A DNA stretch of 64,000 nucleotides from JAJYKC01 sp963823105 (GTDB lineage: Bacteria; Acidobacteriota; Terriglobia; Bryobacterales; Bryobacteraceae): assembly GCA_963823105.1 (NCBI GenBank), contig CAWGKC010000009.1, positions 186,001-250,000 on the forward strand. The letters are read 5' to 3'. Shown here in pieces: positions 45,298-54,846 of this stretch (positions are counted from its first letter, which is position 1; each line of letters opens with the position of its first letter). The position numbers and the translations under genes were made by a program. Below the pieces are notes generated by a model that worked only from the letters and a program-made list of their open reading frames with translations, was not told where the DNA came from and did no database searches.

Positions 45298-46986
45298 TCA
45301 TACCCTGTGGCCGATCACCGCGTAGTCTTGATTTCCAAACAACATGTCGTTCAACAGTTGAGTGGACGGACGGCCGTCTTCCGGCAAGCGGAATGATTCG
45401 GGACATGGGTGAAGTTCCAAGGTCTCGATTCGACAGAGCCCTCTGGCTTCAAGCAAGAACGAAAGCAATTCCTTCGGGATGGGATTTCGATGAGTCGGAT
45501 CAAGATAGAAGGTGCAAGCGCCCACGCGAAGATTCGCCGGATTCGGCGTCTCGAAGATGCAGATCCCACCCGGCCGCAGCACGCGAGTCACTTCGTCGAT
45601 CATCGCGATCAAAATCGGAAACGGCAAATGCTCCACCACGTGAAATGCAGTGACGGCTCCAAGACTCTCTGGTTGTAAGGAGCGCAGGTAAGTCACGAGA
45701 TCGCGCTGCACCACGCTCAATTTCAATTCCTGACAAAGTGAAACCATCACTCGGTTGCCGTCGACGCCGGCGCCGCTCATCCCGTTCCAGGAGAGCAACT
45801 CAAGCCATTCTCCCCGCCCGCAACCGAGATCTAGCACTGGCATGTCCGGCGTTCCGACGTTCGCCTGTTTCAATATCGGCAGGTAGACCTCGAAGCGCTC
45901 CCGAATATCTTCCCGAGTGCCCCTGAAAATATCCTCGAAATGAACGTACATCGGATCCAGGAATTCCTCGACGCCGGCAACCGGGACAGCGTCCGCCGCC
46001 GTGCCGGTAGATCGTTTCCGAAGCTCCTCGATCGCCATCGAAAGGCGTCTCTCCTGAAACGCTAATTCTCTTTGAAGGTGATGTCCGCGACGATCGGTCT
46101 CTAGGACAAGATTCGGAAGACCTTCCATCGCTTGGCGCAACGCGGCGAACTCCCGGCGAGACATTTCCAACGCCCCAACCGCCTGGGTGGTTTGTTCGGC
46201 TTTGGCGCGAATTTCCGCGATCTCCGATTGCCACCCCTCCGTCCTCCGCAATTGTTCGCGAAGGCCGCTGCGAATCTCCCCGATCTCAGGCAAGGTACGA
46301 TTTGCAATGTCAACGTCCCTTCTAATTTCGGCGACAGGCTCTTGCCATCCCCCAATTTTCTCGGACTGCTCGCGGAGGGTCGAGACCTCGCTCCGTAGAG
46401 CCTCAAGTTTGCCAAAATCCCGGCTAAGTCGCGCGATTTCCCGTTGCGCAGCCTCAATTCCCTCTCTCGCGTCGTGCAACTTCTCGCGCAGTTCCGGCAC
46501 AATGAGTCGGAAGACGTCTATTGCTGAATCATGGATCGAGGCCATCTCGGAAAGCCAATTCAGGCGATCCCCGGTTCCTTCGAAGCGTAAGGCTTCCTGG
46601 CGCACGCCTTCCAGACCCCGTTCCAGTTCGGAAAGCCGATTCGCCACCTCGAGACGGTTCAAGTTCTCCAAAGCATCCGCCTGAGCGTCGATCTGTCTCG
46701 CTGCGGCGAGTTGAAATTCCCGCATCTGTGACGTCAACCACCGCAGCGGCCGCCTCATCATGCGGACCAGAACGGCGCCAATCCAACCGCGCAACGTTGG
46801 CGGACTCGGGGGCATACTGCCGATTAAGAGTTCTCCGGCGGCGACTCTCCGCAACAAAGCGCGGTTACTTGCGAGGTCTTCGGCGACCGCCTCGATTCGC
46901 GAATGGTCAGGCATAGGACAAGTATTAGCTCTCGACGCCAGTATTTCGCGACTCTCCAGTCCTACCACCTCCGAAGGAGTTCCCAT
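45298..46986 (-). CDS. Coiled-coil methyltransferase (O-antigen chain-terminator type)
   Basis: A 562-residue protein. Residues ~85-330 are almost continuous heptad-like coiled coil (repeated segments such as LEALRSEVSTLREQSEKIGG and WQSEIAEIRAKAEQTTQAV). Residues ~375-560 are a class I SAM methyltransferase: VLDLGCGRGEWLELL is motif I, GVDGN the acidic end of strand 2, and FHVVEHLPF, VLRPGGICIFETPNP and YLDPTHRNPIP follow as in the WbdD/WbsX-type O-antigen methyltransferases, where a coiled coil sets glycan chain length. ATG 46914 is an alternative start. It is in line with the glycosyltransferases upstream and the DUF4915 gene downstream. Confidence 0.85.
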   Translation of the reverse strand: MGTPSEVVGLESREILASRANTCPMPDHSRIEAVAEDLASNRALLRRVAAGELLIGSMPPSPPTLRGWIGAVLVRMMRRPLRWLTSQMREFQLAAARQIDAQADALENLNRLEVANRLSELERGLEGVRQEALRFEGTGDRLNWLSEMASIHDSAIDVFRLIVPELREKLHDAREGIEAAQREIARLSRDFGKLEALRSEVSTLREQSEKIGGWQEPVAEIRRDVDIANRTLPEIGEIRSGLREQLRRTEGWQSEIAEIRAKAEQTTQAVGALEMSRREFAALRQAMEGLPNLVLETDRRGHHLQRELAFQERRLSMAIEELRKRSTGTAADAVPVAGVEEFLDPMYVHFEDIFRGTREDIRERFEVYLPILKQANVGTPDMPVLDLGCGRGEWLELLSWNGMSGAGVDGNRVMVSLCQELKLSVVQRDLVTYLRSLQPESLGAVTAFHVVEHLPFPILIAMIDEVTRVLRPGGICIFETPNPANLRVGACTFYLDPTHRNPIPKELLSFLLEARGLCRIETLELHPCPESFRLPEDGRPSTQLLNDMLFGNQDYAVIGHRV

Positions 46987-47108
46987 CGAGTGCGCTGATT
47001 CGGTGACCGGGCTGCGAAATCAACGTTCATGATAACAATTGCCGGCGCCGCCCCAACCGGAGGCGATCGCGACCATTAGGGATCCACTCGCGCACCCAAT
47101 TCCAGCTT

Positions 47109-47609
47109 CTATTGAACCGTCACATGGATGACCAGCGGCTTTGCTCCCTCTTGATAAAACCATGCAACTGCCTCCTGAACCATGGAAACCCAGAGGTCAT
47201 ACGATCCCTTTTCCGGAGGAGCAACGACTGGAAGCGTCAATTGGTCGCTCTCGCCTGGCGCGATCACCGAGCGGCTCAAGAGGGCTCGGTTGCCTTCGAT
47301 CGGCAATTCTTTTCCCTTTGCGTCCACCCATCGGTAAGAAGCGTCCACCCCAGGTATATCCGTGCGGCGGCTGTACCACGGTTGCGTGCCGGTGTTTTTC
47401 ACTGCAATGGTAAGGGTATAGGTATCGCCCGGCTTTACCTCAAACTCGCGAACCGGTGAGCTGATCTCCTGGGAGAAGGAAGTGAGTGGACTCCCGTGAT
47501 GGACCTCCGGTGTCGCGGGCTTTGCCGAATCCTTGCATCCGGACAGCAGGATGATCGAGACCGCACCTTGGAGAGCCAAGAGAAGCCGCACTGTATGGTT
47601 TGGAAGCAT
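47109..47609 (-). CDS. Lipoprotein with Ig-like domain
   Basis: A 166-residue protein. The signal peptide ends LLSGC, a standard lipobox with the acylated cysteine at residue 25. The mature part is one Ig-like sandwich (FEVKPGDTYTLTIAVKNTGT, VDASYRWVDAKGKELP, SMVQEAVAWFYQEG), the same domain as at the end of the DUF4915 protein three genes on. Likely anchored in the outer or inner membrane facing the periplasm, perhaps binding the cluster's glycan. It lies about 105 bases after the last glycosyltransferase of the minus-strand half. Confidence 0.82.
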   Translation of the reverse strand: MLPNHTVRLLLALQGAVSIILLSGCKDSAKPATPEVHHGSPLTSFSQEISSPVREFEVKPGDTYTLTIAVKNTGTQPWYSRRTDIPGVDASYRWVDAKGKELPIEGNRALLSRSVIAPGESDQLTLPVVAPPEKGSYDLWVSMVQEAVAWFYQEGAKPLVIHVTVQ

Positions 47610-47715
47610 ATCTCCTGGTATGGTACACGCAAACCTCGAATCAATTCAATCGCATCGCGACGTGAGGACGAGAATCATTCCGCAATCTCGCCCGTTCCGC
47701 ACATCGCTTGAGCGT

Positions 47716-48873
47716 CTAACGGCTTTCCTCGATCCAGGCGCAGACCTCGGACGCAAAGGCAGGCCATGTCGGCAGATCGAGTGTCTCCGCCTCGGCAGCT
47801 TTTTCCGCCCGGTATCCTTCGTCCAGGAAGGCCACCGCCGCCTCCCGAATACCTAACGGAGTCAGCGGTTCCACAATATGGACGCCCGTCGTCCCAATTT
47901 GCTCAAGACTCGGAGTTCCGCCTGCGGCGATCACGGGTGTTCCCAGCCACAGGCTTTCCACCGGGGGAAGCCCGAATCCCTCGGCCTCGCTCACGTAAAT
48001 TGTCGCAACGGATTCCAAGGCCAGATCCGCCAAGGTCGAATCCGAGGCGTTGGTAACCAGGTTAAACTGCCGGCTCCTGACCGCCAGCGAGACGATTCTT
48101 TCCGCTACCCGAGGGGCTACAATGCTAAGTGCGCCGGCGAAAGTCAGATGGACGTCTGCCCGCTGCGCCAGCAACGGCTCAAACGCATCGAGGATCATTT
48201 CGTGATTCTTCCTCGGCTCGATCGTGCCAATCGCCGTAAAAGCCGCCCGTCCGTCCGCCCGCGCCGGCCGGCAACGCCGCATCCCCAATCCGTCGCTGCC
48301 CAGGCGAAATACGCGGCCATCCTGTTCAGGGGACCGCAAGAACCGACCGTAGAAGGCATCCCGCGTTGCCGACGAGATGAATCCAGCCCACTTCGCCATT
48401 CCAACTTGACGGTAGTAGGCGAAGATCGGTTCCTGGGAGACATTGGGCGGGAAAAATAGGGGATGAGTGAGCGGCAAAAGGTCGAAGAGAATGAAATGGA
48501 AACTGTCGCGCAGTTGCGGAACCGGCAGGCCGCGAAAAAACGCCAGGCGCGCGGTATCGCAGAACATCTCCGGAACCAACACTTTCATGCGTCCTTCGAT
48601 CCGGAGAAATTCGGTGGCGTTCCGGCTTCCTCGTTCATGGCGCGGACCGCCGCGGTCGAATCGTCCTGAGGGCGGTGTCCTGCGAATCGAAATAGCGCCG
48701 AATTAAGTGGAGCGCGGGAAGGGGAAGGACCGCGTAACGACCCTTCCTCGTGAGCACGACTGGGATAGTTCATGTCCTTGCGGCCAAAATCGGCAGAGTT
48801 CACCTCCCACTCGCTGAATGCCGGTGCGCCGCGGGCTTGACATGAACTCGGTGAGATCGATAAATACCGTCAT
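47716..48873 (-). CDS. Glycosyltransferase family 4-type, frameshifted
   Basis: A GT-B fold sugar transferase. ATG 48873 begins MTVFIDLTEFMSSPRRTGIQ and overlaps the preceding glycosyltransferase stop by four bases. The frame is broken near 48745 (a base seems missing; VVLTRKGRYAVLPLPALHL follows) and near 48665 (then EFLRIEGRMKVLVPEM). The clean C-terminal part has FTAIGTIEPRKNHEMILDAF and EAEGFGLPPVESLWLGTPV, the donor-binding signature with the two conserved glutamates. Repaired length is near 385 residues. It adds a sugar to the surface glycan; donor and acceptor are unknown. Confidence 0.75.
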
Positions 48874-50087
48874 CCGAAGCCCAAAATCTCCTCGAGCCGT
48901 TGAGCGTAAAAGGCAAAGCTGTGACGCTCGCAATATTCGTTCCGCTCATCCAGAAAAGGCCTGCGTCCCTGTCCACCGGCGGATTCGTACAACTGGCCAG
49001 TCGTTCGGCGGCCAGGAGCGGCGACAGGTGATCGGGAATCCGTTGTACGTAGGAAGGGGCTTCGACCGAATCTGCAAGATTACTCGTCGCGACCACCGGC
49101 ATAGCGGCTCCGATGCAATCGGTAAGGCGGCCGACAATTGGCCGTACCCATAGGTTCGAAGCTGTATGGCCGCATCCGAGGCCAAAAGGAAATCGCGATA
49201 CGCGCCGCGTCCACGAAGAGGGAGCGGGCATGAACGAAGCCCTCGACGCCATACTCTTTTGCCAGCGCGAGCAGACTGCCGTCGGAACCGGTCGCATCTC
49301 CCACGAAGTGGAGTTCCGCTGGAATTTGCCATTGCCGAAGCAGCGCAAGCGCCATGACGCATACCGAAGAACCCTTATTCTGGTGGGGAAACCCAAACGA
49401 GGACACGACGAACTGGCCGCTTCTCAATCCCAGCCGCTCTCGGCCGCCCGCCTGGCCGGTTCGCCGAGATCTTCCGGCGAAAAATGAATATTGGGCGGGC
49501 TGGTCGCCACTTCCGCTTCCACGCCATAGCGATCCCGCAGAACTTCTTGGTATTTCCTTGTATGGACGATCAGCGGCGAGGCGCGACGGATGACCGGTTC
49601 CACAAACAGGCTCGGGAGATCCTGCTCCTGGAGCCATGAACCTCTTCGCGCGTCACACGCCTGCCGAACAGTTCTCCCGCGAAGCGCAGAAACCCCTCTT
49701 CGCCAAGGCGATGAAAGTAAAGATGCATCAGTCGCGAGTCGTGCAAGATGCAGGGCCCTCCATACGACTCAAACAGATCCAAAATCGCCGAGTGATGGAG
49801 AAGCGAATTGCCGACCACGGAAACACGCTGTCATAATTCCTGCCCCATAACGCCAGCGGGCTGATATGTCCTGCGTCCGAAACGCCATCCGGACACGCTA
49901 TCGGCCTCGGAGCGTTGGTGAACAAATCGATATCGAAACGGCTTGTGGCGGCTTCAAGAGTAAGCTGGGTGAAGCGCGCCACGCCGGAGTGATCCGGCGG
50001 GTAAGGACTTAGGAATGAGATGCGAGGTTTGAGCCGCCGCCCGCATAGGTACGGCCGTCTCGCCAAAGCGTCTTTGAAAGCGTTCAT
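48870..50087 (-). CDS. Glycosyltransferase family 4-type, several frameshifts
   Basis: Pieces in all three minus frames make one GT-B protein. ATG 50087 (MNAFKDALARRPYLCG) leads into ISFLSPYPPDHSGVARFTQ, the typical N-terminal opening; then ILHDSRLMHLYFHRLGEEGF; VVSSFGFPHQNKGSSVCVMA and ELHFVGDATGSDG of the donor domain; DFLLASDAAIQLRTYGYGQL and GAAMPVVATSNLADSVEAPS; and the end ERHSFAFYAQRLEEILGFG, whose TGA overlaps the next gene's ATG. I count at least five frame breaks. Repaired length is near 405 residues. The start may be internal to a longer fused protein with the gene upstream. Confidence 0.6.
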
Positions 50088-51206
50088 AAATAAAATTCCA
50101 AAACGCGCCCCCACTTTTTCTTCGGTAAATTCTCTGGGATTGCCGACTGAGCAATGCGAAGAGCCTCGCGAAACCCCGGCTCCAGCAGAATCCGCTCCAA
50201 ACGATCCGCCAACTCTCACGTCTTCGGAAGCGAACAGCGCCTCGGGTTGTCCAATGAGTTCGAGATGAGCTGCGCATGAGGACGCGAAACCGGCGATCCA
50301 CAAGCGGCAGATTCTATCACCGGCATGGAGAATCCTTCGATATGGGACGGGACGATAGTGGCAGTGGCTCCGCCATACAACTTAGCTAATTCGTCGTCGC
50401 TCACATTGGGGACGAATTCGAGCCAATCATTACCGCCGTCCGGTCCGGCGGCCTCCGCAGTTGGTCGCGACGGGCCCTTCCGGACCAGCCTTCACCGATC
50501 CCCGCGATTTTCAGAGATACCGGTTCAAATTGTCATTGAGCCGAAGACGGCCTTAACGGCGGTTTCAAGGTTCATTCTCCGGTCGTCTTCGCAGACAGTC
50601 AGGAAATAGGATCTCCCGCGCCGCGATTATCCGGCGAAGTGGCCTTCGTATCCGCGCGCCCATCTCGCCGAATGAATTCCGAATTGCCACGCCAGTGACA
50701 TACATTCGTGACTCGCTGCCGCCCACCAGATCTCGCGATGCGCATGCCAGCGTAATTGGAGATCGGCAAGAACAAGTCGAATCGCTTCAGGGTAGCCAAA
50801 TGGGACACATAGCGGATACGGTCGGCGATGGAGTTTAAATAGCCCGGCCATTCCAACTGGATAAAGTCGTAGACAACGGCCGCGGTAAGCAACCGCGACT
50901 GTCCAATCATTCGGAGAATCGATCGCGGGTCGTGTGTCATAGGCGAAAGGCTGAGAAATACACCACCTCTGCCGGGCATCGAAGGATTCCACGATCCGCT
51001 AACGCCGTCGCAAAGATCCCGAAACTCAGCCCGAAGAGCTGGCATATCGGATCGACTAGTCCGATCATGCGAAATTTGCGCGCCTCCGTAAGATGACGGC
51101 TCCGAAGCAAGGACGCCGAGTGACGACCGATGCTGCGAATCCTGTGTCGTTCGTCTTGCAAGCATCGAACGTCTGCGAAAATCGTGGGGGGGTTGGCGTT
51201 TGGCAT
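50088..51206 (-). CDS. Glycosyltransferase family 4-type, several frameshifts
   Basis: ATG 51206 opens MPNANPPTIFADVRCLQDER, a common start of GT4 enzymes; VVYDFIQLEWPGYLNSIADR and RFDLFLPISNYAGMRIAR continue in a second frame, and DELAKLYGGATATIVPSHIE with FSMPVIESAACGSPV gives the donor-site glutamate motif in a third. At least four breaks. The end is unclear: coding in two frames runs past 50088 into the next gene, so the two may be one bidomain enzyme. The right boundary given is therefore approximate. Repaired length would be near 370 residues. Confidence 0.55.
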
Positions 51207-51241
51207 GAGTTCCGAATGGGTTCGCGGAGGCGGACACGCTT

Positions 51242-51561
51242 CTAGTCGCGCCTAGCCTCGCTCAAGTAGATCAGAAGCAGCTTTTCCATTTCAGCCCACT
51301 GAGCGGCGGTTCCAGCCTCCGTGCGCTCCATTGTGGTTGCGACAGCCTGAATCGCCGTGCGCAACTCGGCAATTAGACGCTGATGGTCCTCGCATGCTGC
51401 TGAAGCGCAAATGCGGTAGCAGTCATCTCCGACAGCTTTTCCCGCGTGTCGGCCAGAAGAAAACTCCGAAAAGCGGCAAAGAACGGAAGAATCAGAGGCG
51501 CAAAGATAAACCGGTAAAATGGCCGCCAGGCAAAAATAAAAGGCTTCTGGTCCAGAATCAC
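51242..51561 (-). CDS. Small membrane protein with C-terminal coil, frameshifted
   Basis: Frame from ATG 51561 reads MILDQKPFIFAWRPFYRFIF, with a hydrophobic segment FAPLILPFFAAFRSFLL, then REKLSEMTATAFALQQHA. A break near 51393 leads to EDHQRLIAELRTAIQAVATT and WAEMEKLLLIYLSEARRD in the next frame, ending at TAG 51244-51242. The two parts together make about 105 residues, one membrane helix followed by an amphipathic coil. It heads the minus-strand half of the glycan cluster, 35 bases before the first glycosyltransferase. No family recognised. Confidence 0.55.
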
Positions 51562-51856
51562 GGCAAATACCCTATCACTCGAAGCTTCCTTTCGCGCGAC
51601 TCATCCTCGCCAGCCAGGTTCTCAACACAGGTCTCGCCGCCAAACGGCTTTTACCTATTCTAGACGAGGTGCATGGTTCATCTCAATTTGGCCCGTTCGA
51701 AGCGATTCTCATTTCACCCGAGCCATTCCCGGCGATGCCATAGATCCGTGCGGCACAGGTAATGGAAACCCATTCATTCCCCCCGGGGCTTTAGACGGGA
51801 GACCGGAGGCATCGTAAGGCAATCAGCGATTTCGAAGCGCTATCATAAGTCCTTCC
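51562..51856. other. Divergent promoter region of the glycan cluster
   Basis: The two halves of the glycan cluster diverge here. No gene is seen in these 295 bases, and I could not fix promoter hexamers with confidence. Confidence 0.4.
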
Positions 51857-52769
51857 ATGCCGGTTTCGATAGTGGTGCCCGTTTACAACGCCGAGAAAAC
51901 GCTGAGACCACTGGTTGCCGCGCTATCGCAGTTGGGCGAGTCTTTTCCCTTGGAGCTGATTTTGGTGAACTACGGGAACAGGGATCGCAGTTGGGACGTC
52001 ATCGGCGACTCGCGTCCGGGCGCCCCTGGCTCCGCGGCATCAATCTGATGCGGAATTACGGCCAGCACAATGCCTTACTCTGCGGCGTGCGTGCCGCGCG
52101 CAACGACATCATCGTTACAATGGACGACGACCTGCAAAATCCCCCTGGCGAGATCGCGGCTTTGTATGCCAAGCTCTCGGAAGGATACGACGTCGTGTAT
52201 GGAACTCCATTGAAAGAGACTCATGGGCTGCTGCGGGACCTCGCATCGCAGATTACGAAGCGAGTACTTCAAAACGCCATGGGCGCCGCCACCGCCGGCA
52301 AAGTGAGCGCCTTCCGCATCTTCCGCACCCATTTGCGCGATTCATTTGCCAATTACAACAGCCCCTATGTTTCGCTCGACGTCCTATTGACCTGGGGCAC
52401 CGATAAGTTCGCGGCGATTGCGGTGGAACACATGCCTCGGCTGGCGGGCGAATCGAACTATACCTGGGTTAAGTTGATTACTCACGCCTTGAACATGGTT
52501 ACAGGCTTCAGGACGCTGCCTTTGCGGTTTGCCAGCGTTCTGGGATTCGTCCTTACTCTCTTCGGAGCGATGATTTCTTTTACGTCATGACACGCTATCT
52601 GATGCAGGGAGGAAGCGTGCCGGGGCTTCCCTTCCTGGCGTCGATCGTAGCCATCTTCTCCGGAGCGCAGCTATTCGCGCTCGGAATCATGGGCGAGTAT
52701 CTGGCCCGCCTGCACTCGCGCATGATGGATAAACCAAGCTATGCGGTCCGATGCACGATTGAAAAATGA
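51857..52769 (+). CDS. Family 2 glycosyltransferase with C-terminal membrane helices (ArnC/DPMS type), two frameshifts
   Basis: A membrane GT2 that moves a sugar from a nucleotide donor to a polyprenyl phosphate. ATG 51857 opens MPVSIVVPVYNAEKTLRPLV; a base seems missing near 52005 before GRPWLRGINLMRNYGQHNAL; the metal/donor motif VTMDDDLQNPPGEI is clear; the C-terminal helices start LPLRFASVLGFVLTLFGAMI and, after a second missing base near 52574 (a T run), continue YVMTRYLMQGGSVPGLPFLA and FALGIMGEYLARLHSRM. Repaired length is about 305 residues. Its stop overlaps the acetyltransferase ATG (52766-52769). Confidence 0.8.
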
Positions 52770-53503
52770 GCGCGGACCAGCGATATCTCGCCCGTATCTT
52801 GGACTGGGATTCCAACTTTTTCGGCTTCCGGATCGCACAAGCCATTCCCGACCGTTTGACGGAGAAGCTTGCCCGCGACGTGGTGGCGTGGTGCGCCGCG
52901 AACGATGTCCGTTGCCTCTATTTTCTCGCGGCCCCCGACGATCCGGAGACTGCCATGGCAGCCGCCAAATACGGCTTTCACCCAGTGGACATTCGCGTCA
53001 CGATGGATCGTGATCTGAACCACTCTATCCCCAGTCCAAAAGATTCGATACGGCGCTATCGGACGGAAGATCTCGGCGCGCTTCGCGATATCGCCGCAGT
53101 CAGCCATCGCGATTCGCGCTTCTATTTCGACGGCCGATTTCCGCGCGAGCGATGCGACGCGCTCTATCGAACCTGGATCGAACGCTCGTGCCAGGGCTAC
53201 GCCCGGGAAGTGCTGGTGGCTGAGCGGCACTCCGAGCCGGTAGGCTACATTACGTGCCACCTCTCGGAATACGGCGCGGGATCTATCGGTCTCATCGCGG
53301 TCGGAGAAGCCGCGCGGGGAGCCGGGGCCGGCCGCGACCTAGTGAACGCTTCGCTCGAATGGTTCGCGCGGGAAAACGCCGCCTGTGTAAGGGTAGTCAC
53401 GCAGGCGCGAAACGCCGCCGCGCTACGTTTGTATAGCGCATGCCACTTCCGGACCCGCACAACCAGCCTTTGGTACCATTATTGGCGGCCCGATCCGAAA
53501 TGA
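52766..53503 (+). CDS. WecD-like dTDP-amino-sugar N-acetyltransferase (GNAT)
   Basis: A 245-residue two-domain acetyltransferase. The N-terminal part (LARILDWDSNFFGFRIAQA) has the WESEFF-type opening of WecD/FdtC enzymes; the C-terminal GNAT fold has LVAERHSEPVGYITCHL, then GLIAVGEAARGAGAGRDLV as the acetyl-CoA loop and TQARNAAALRLYSACHF at the end. With the WecE-like aminotransferase directly after it (ATGA overlap at 53500-53503) it would N-acetylate a dTDP-4-amino-4,6-dideoxyhexose, as in enterobacterial common antigen synthesis. No rmlA/rmlB genes lie in the window to supply the precursor. Confidence 0.85.
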   Translation: MSADQRYLARILDWDSNFFGFRIAQAIPDRLTEKLARDVVAWCAANDVRCLYFLAAPDDPETAMAAAKYGFHPVDIRVTMDRDLNHSIPSPKDSIRRYRTEDLGALRDIAAVSHRDSRFYFDGRFPRERCDALYRTWIERSCQGYAREVLVAERHSEPVGYITCHLSEYGAGSIGLIAVGEAARGAGAGRDLVNASLEWFARENAACVRVVTQARNAAALRLYSACHFRTRTTSLWYHYWRPDPK

Positions 53504-54644
53504 GCGACTTTCGCATTCCGTTCAACAAGCCCTGCCTGACCGGCAATGAATTGCTCTACATCGCCGATTGCCTACTTCAAGGCCATATCGCCGCTGATGG
53601 CTGTTTCACGCGAAAGTGCCGTCAGTTACTTGAAAAAGAGTGGGCGCGGCCGCCATTTTGCCCGTGACTTCCTGCACGCACGCGCTCGAAATGGTGGCGC
53701 TGCTGCTGGACGTGCAGCCAGGCGATGAGGTGATCATCCCCGCGTTCACTTTCGTCTCGACCGCGAACGCGTTCGTTCTACGCGGCGCGAAACCGGTTTT
53801 TATCGACGTCCGTCCCGATACGCTGAACCTGGACGAATCCAAGCTAGAGCGGCTCATCACTTCGCGAACGAAGGCTATCGTTCCCGTACACTATGCAGGA
53901 GTCGGGTGCGAGATGGACGAGATTCTTGCCATCGCCGCCGCCCATGGAGTGCCCGTGGCGGAGGACAACGCTCATGGGCTCTTCGGGCGCTACAAGGGTA
54001 AGCTGCTGGGGACATTCGGCGCGCTGTCCACGCTGAGCTTTCATGAAACCAAGAACTTCACTTGCGGCGAGGGCGGAGCGCTGATTATCAACGATCCGCT
54101 CTTTGTCGCGCGCGCCGAATACATCAGGGAAAAGGGCACGAACCGCAATCGTTTCTTCCGGGGGCAAGTCGACAAATACACCTGGGTGGACCTCGGTTCG
54201 AGCTACGCCCTGTCGGATCAACTGGCCGCTTTCCTTTTCGCACAACTGGAACAACGGGATCGCGTGCAGGCCAGCCGGCGCCGAATTTGGGAATGCTACA
54301 ACGAGCATTTGAAGGATTGGGCGGTCGCCTATTCACCCGGCGTGCGCCTTCCGGTGATTCCACCGCATTGCGAGCAGCCTTATCACATGTTCTACATGCT
54401 GTTGCCTTCTTTGTCGACGCGCCAAAAGTTGATCGCCTATTTGAAGGAACGGGGAATTTTGAGCGTGTTTCACTATCTTCCGCTGCACCTCTCGGAGATG
54501 GGTTTGAAGCTGGGCGGACGGCCCGGTCAACACCCGGTGACAGAAGACGTAAGCGACCGCCTGCTGCGGCTTCCGTTTTACAACCATCTTTCGATCGAGG
54601 AACAGACCGGGATCGTGGAGGCGGTTCGCGGCTTTTCCTGGTGA
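53500..54644 (+). CDS. wecE: dTDP-4-amino-4,6-dideoxygalactose transaminase, frameshifted
   Basis: A DegT/DnrJ/EryC1 aminotransferase close to WecE/RffA. The opening IPFNKPCLTGNELLYIADCL, the block IPAFTFVSTANAFVLRGAKP, VPVHYAGVGCEMDEI, SFHETKNFTCGEGGALIIND (lysine of ETKN binds pyridoxal phosphate) and REKGTNRNRFFRGQVDKYTW match that enzyme closely. A base seems missing near 53638, between RQLLEKE and VGAAAILPVTSCTHALE; repaired length is 381 residues, as expected. It converts dTDP-4-keto-6-deoxyglucose to dTDP-4-amino-4,6-dideoxygalactose using glutamate. ATG 53500 overlaps the acetyltransferase stop. Confidence 0.87.
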
Positions 54645-54846
54645 TTTGGACTTGAGGAATGCCACCGCCCGAGTACCGCCGACTTTCGAGATGTCTGGGC
54701 CTATTTAAATGCATGAACGACACTCGTGACGATGCCGGCGCCCTTGTGTCCCTCGGGTGGTGTCCCACGGGAATTGAAGGGCCCTCAATTCGGACGAAGA
54801 ACCTGAATCATCGTGATATTACTTCTCGCATTGGGGAGGTCCCGGC

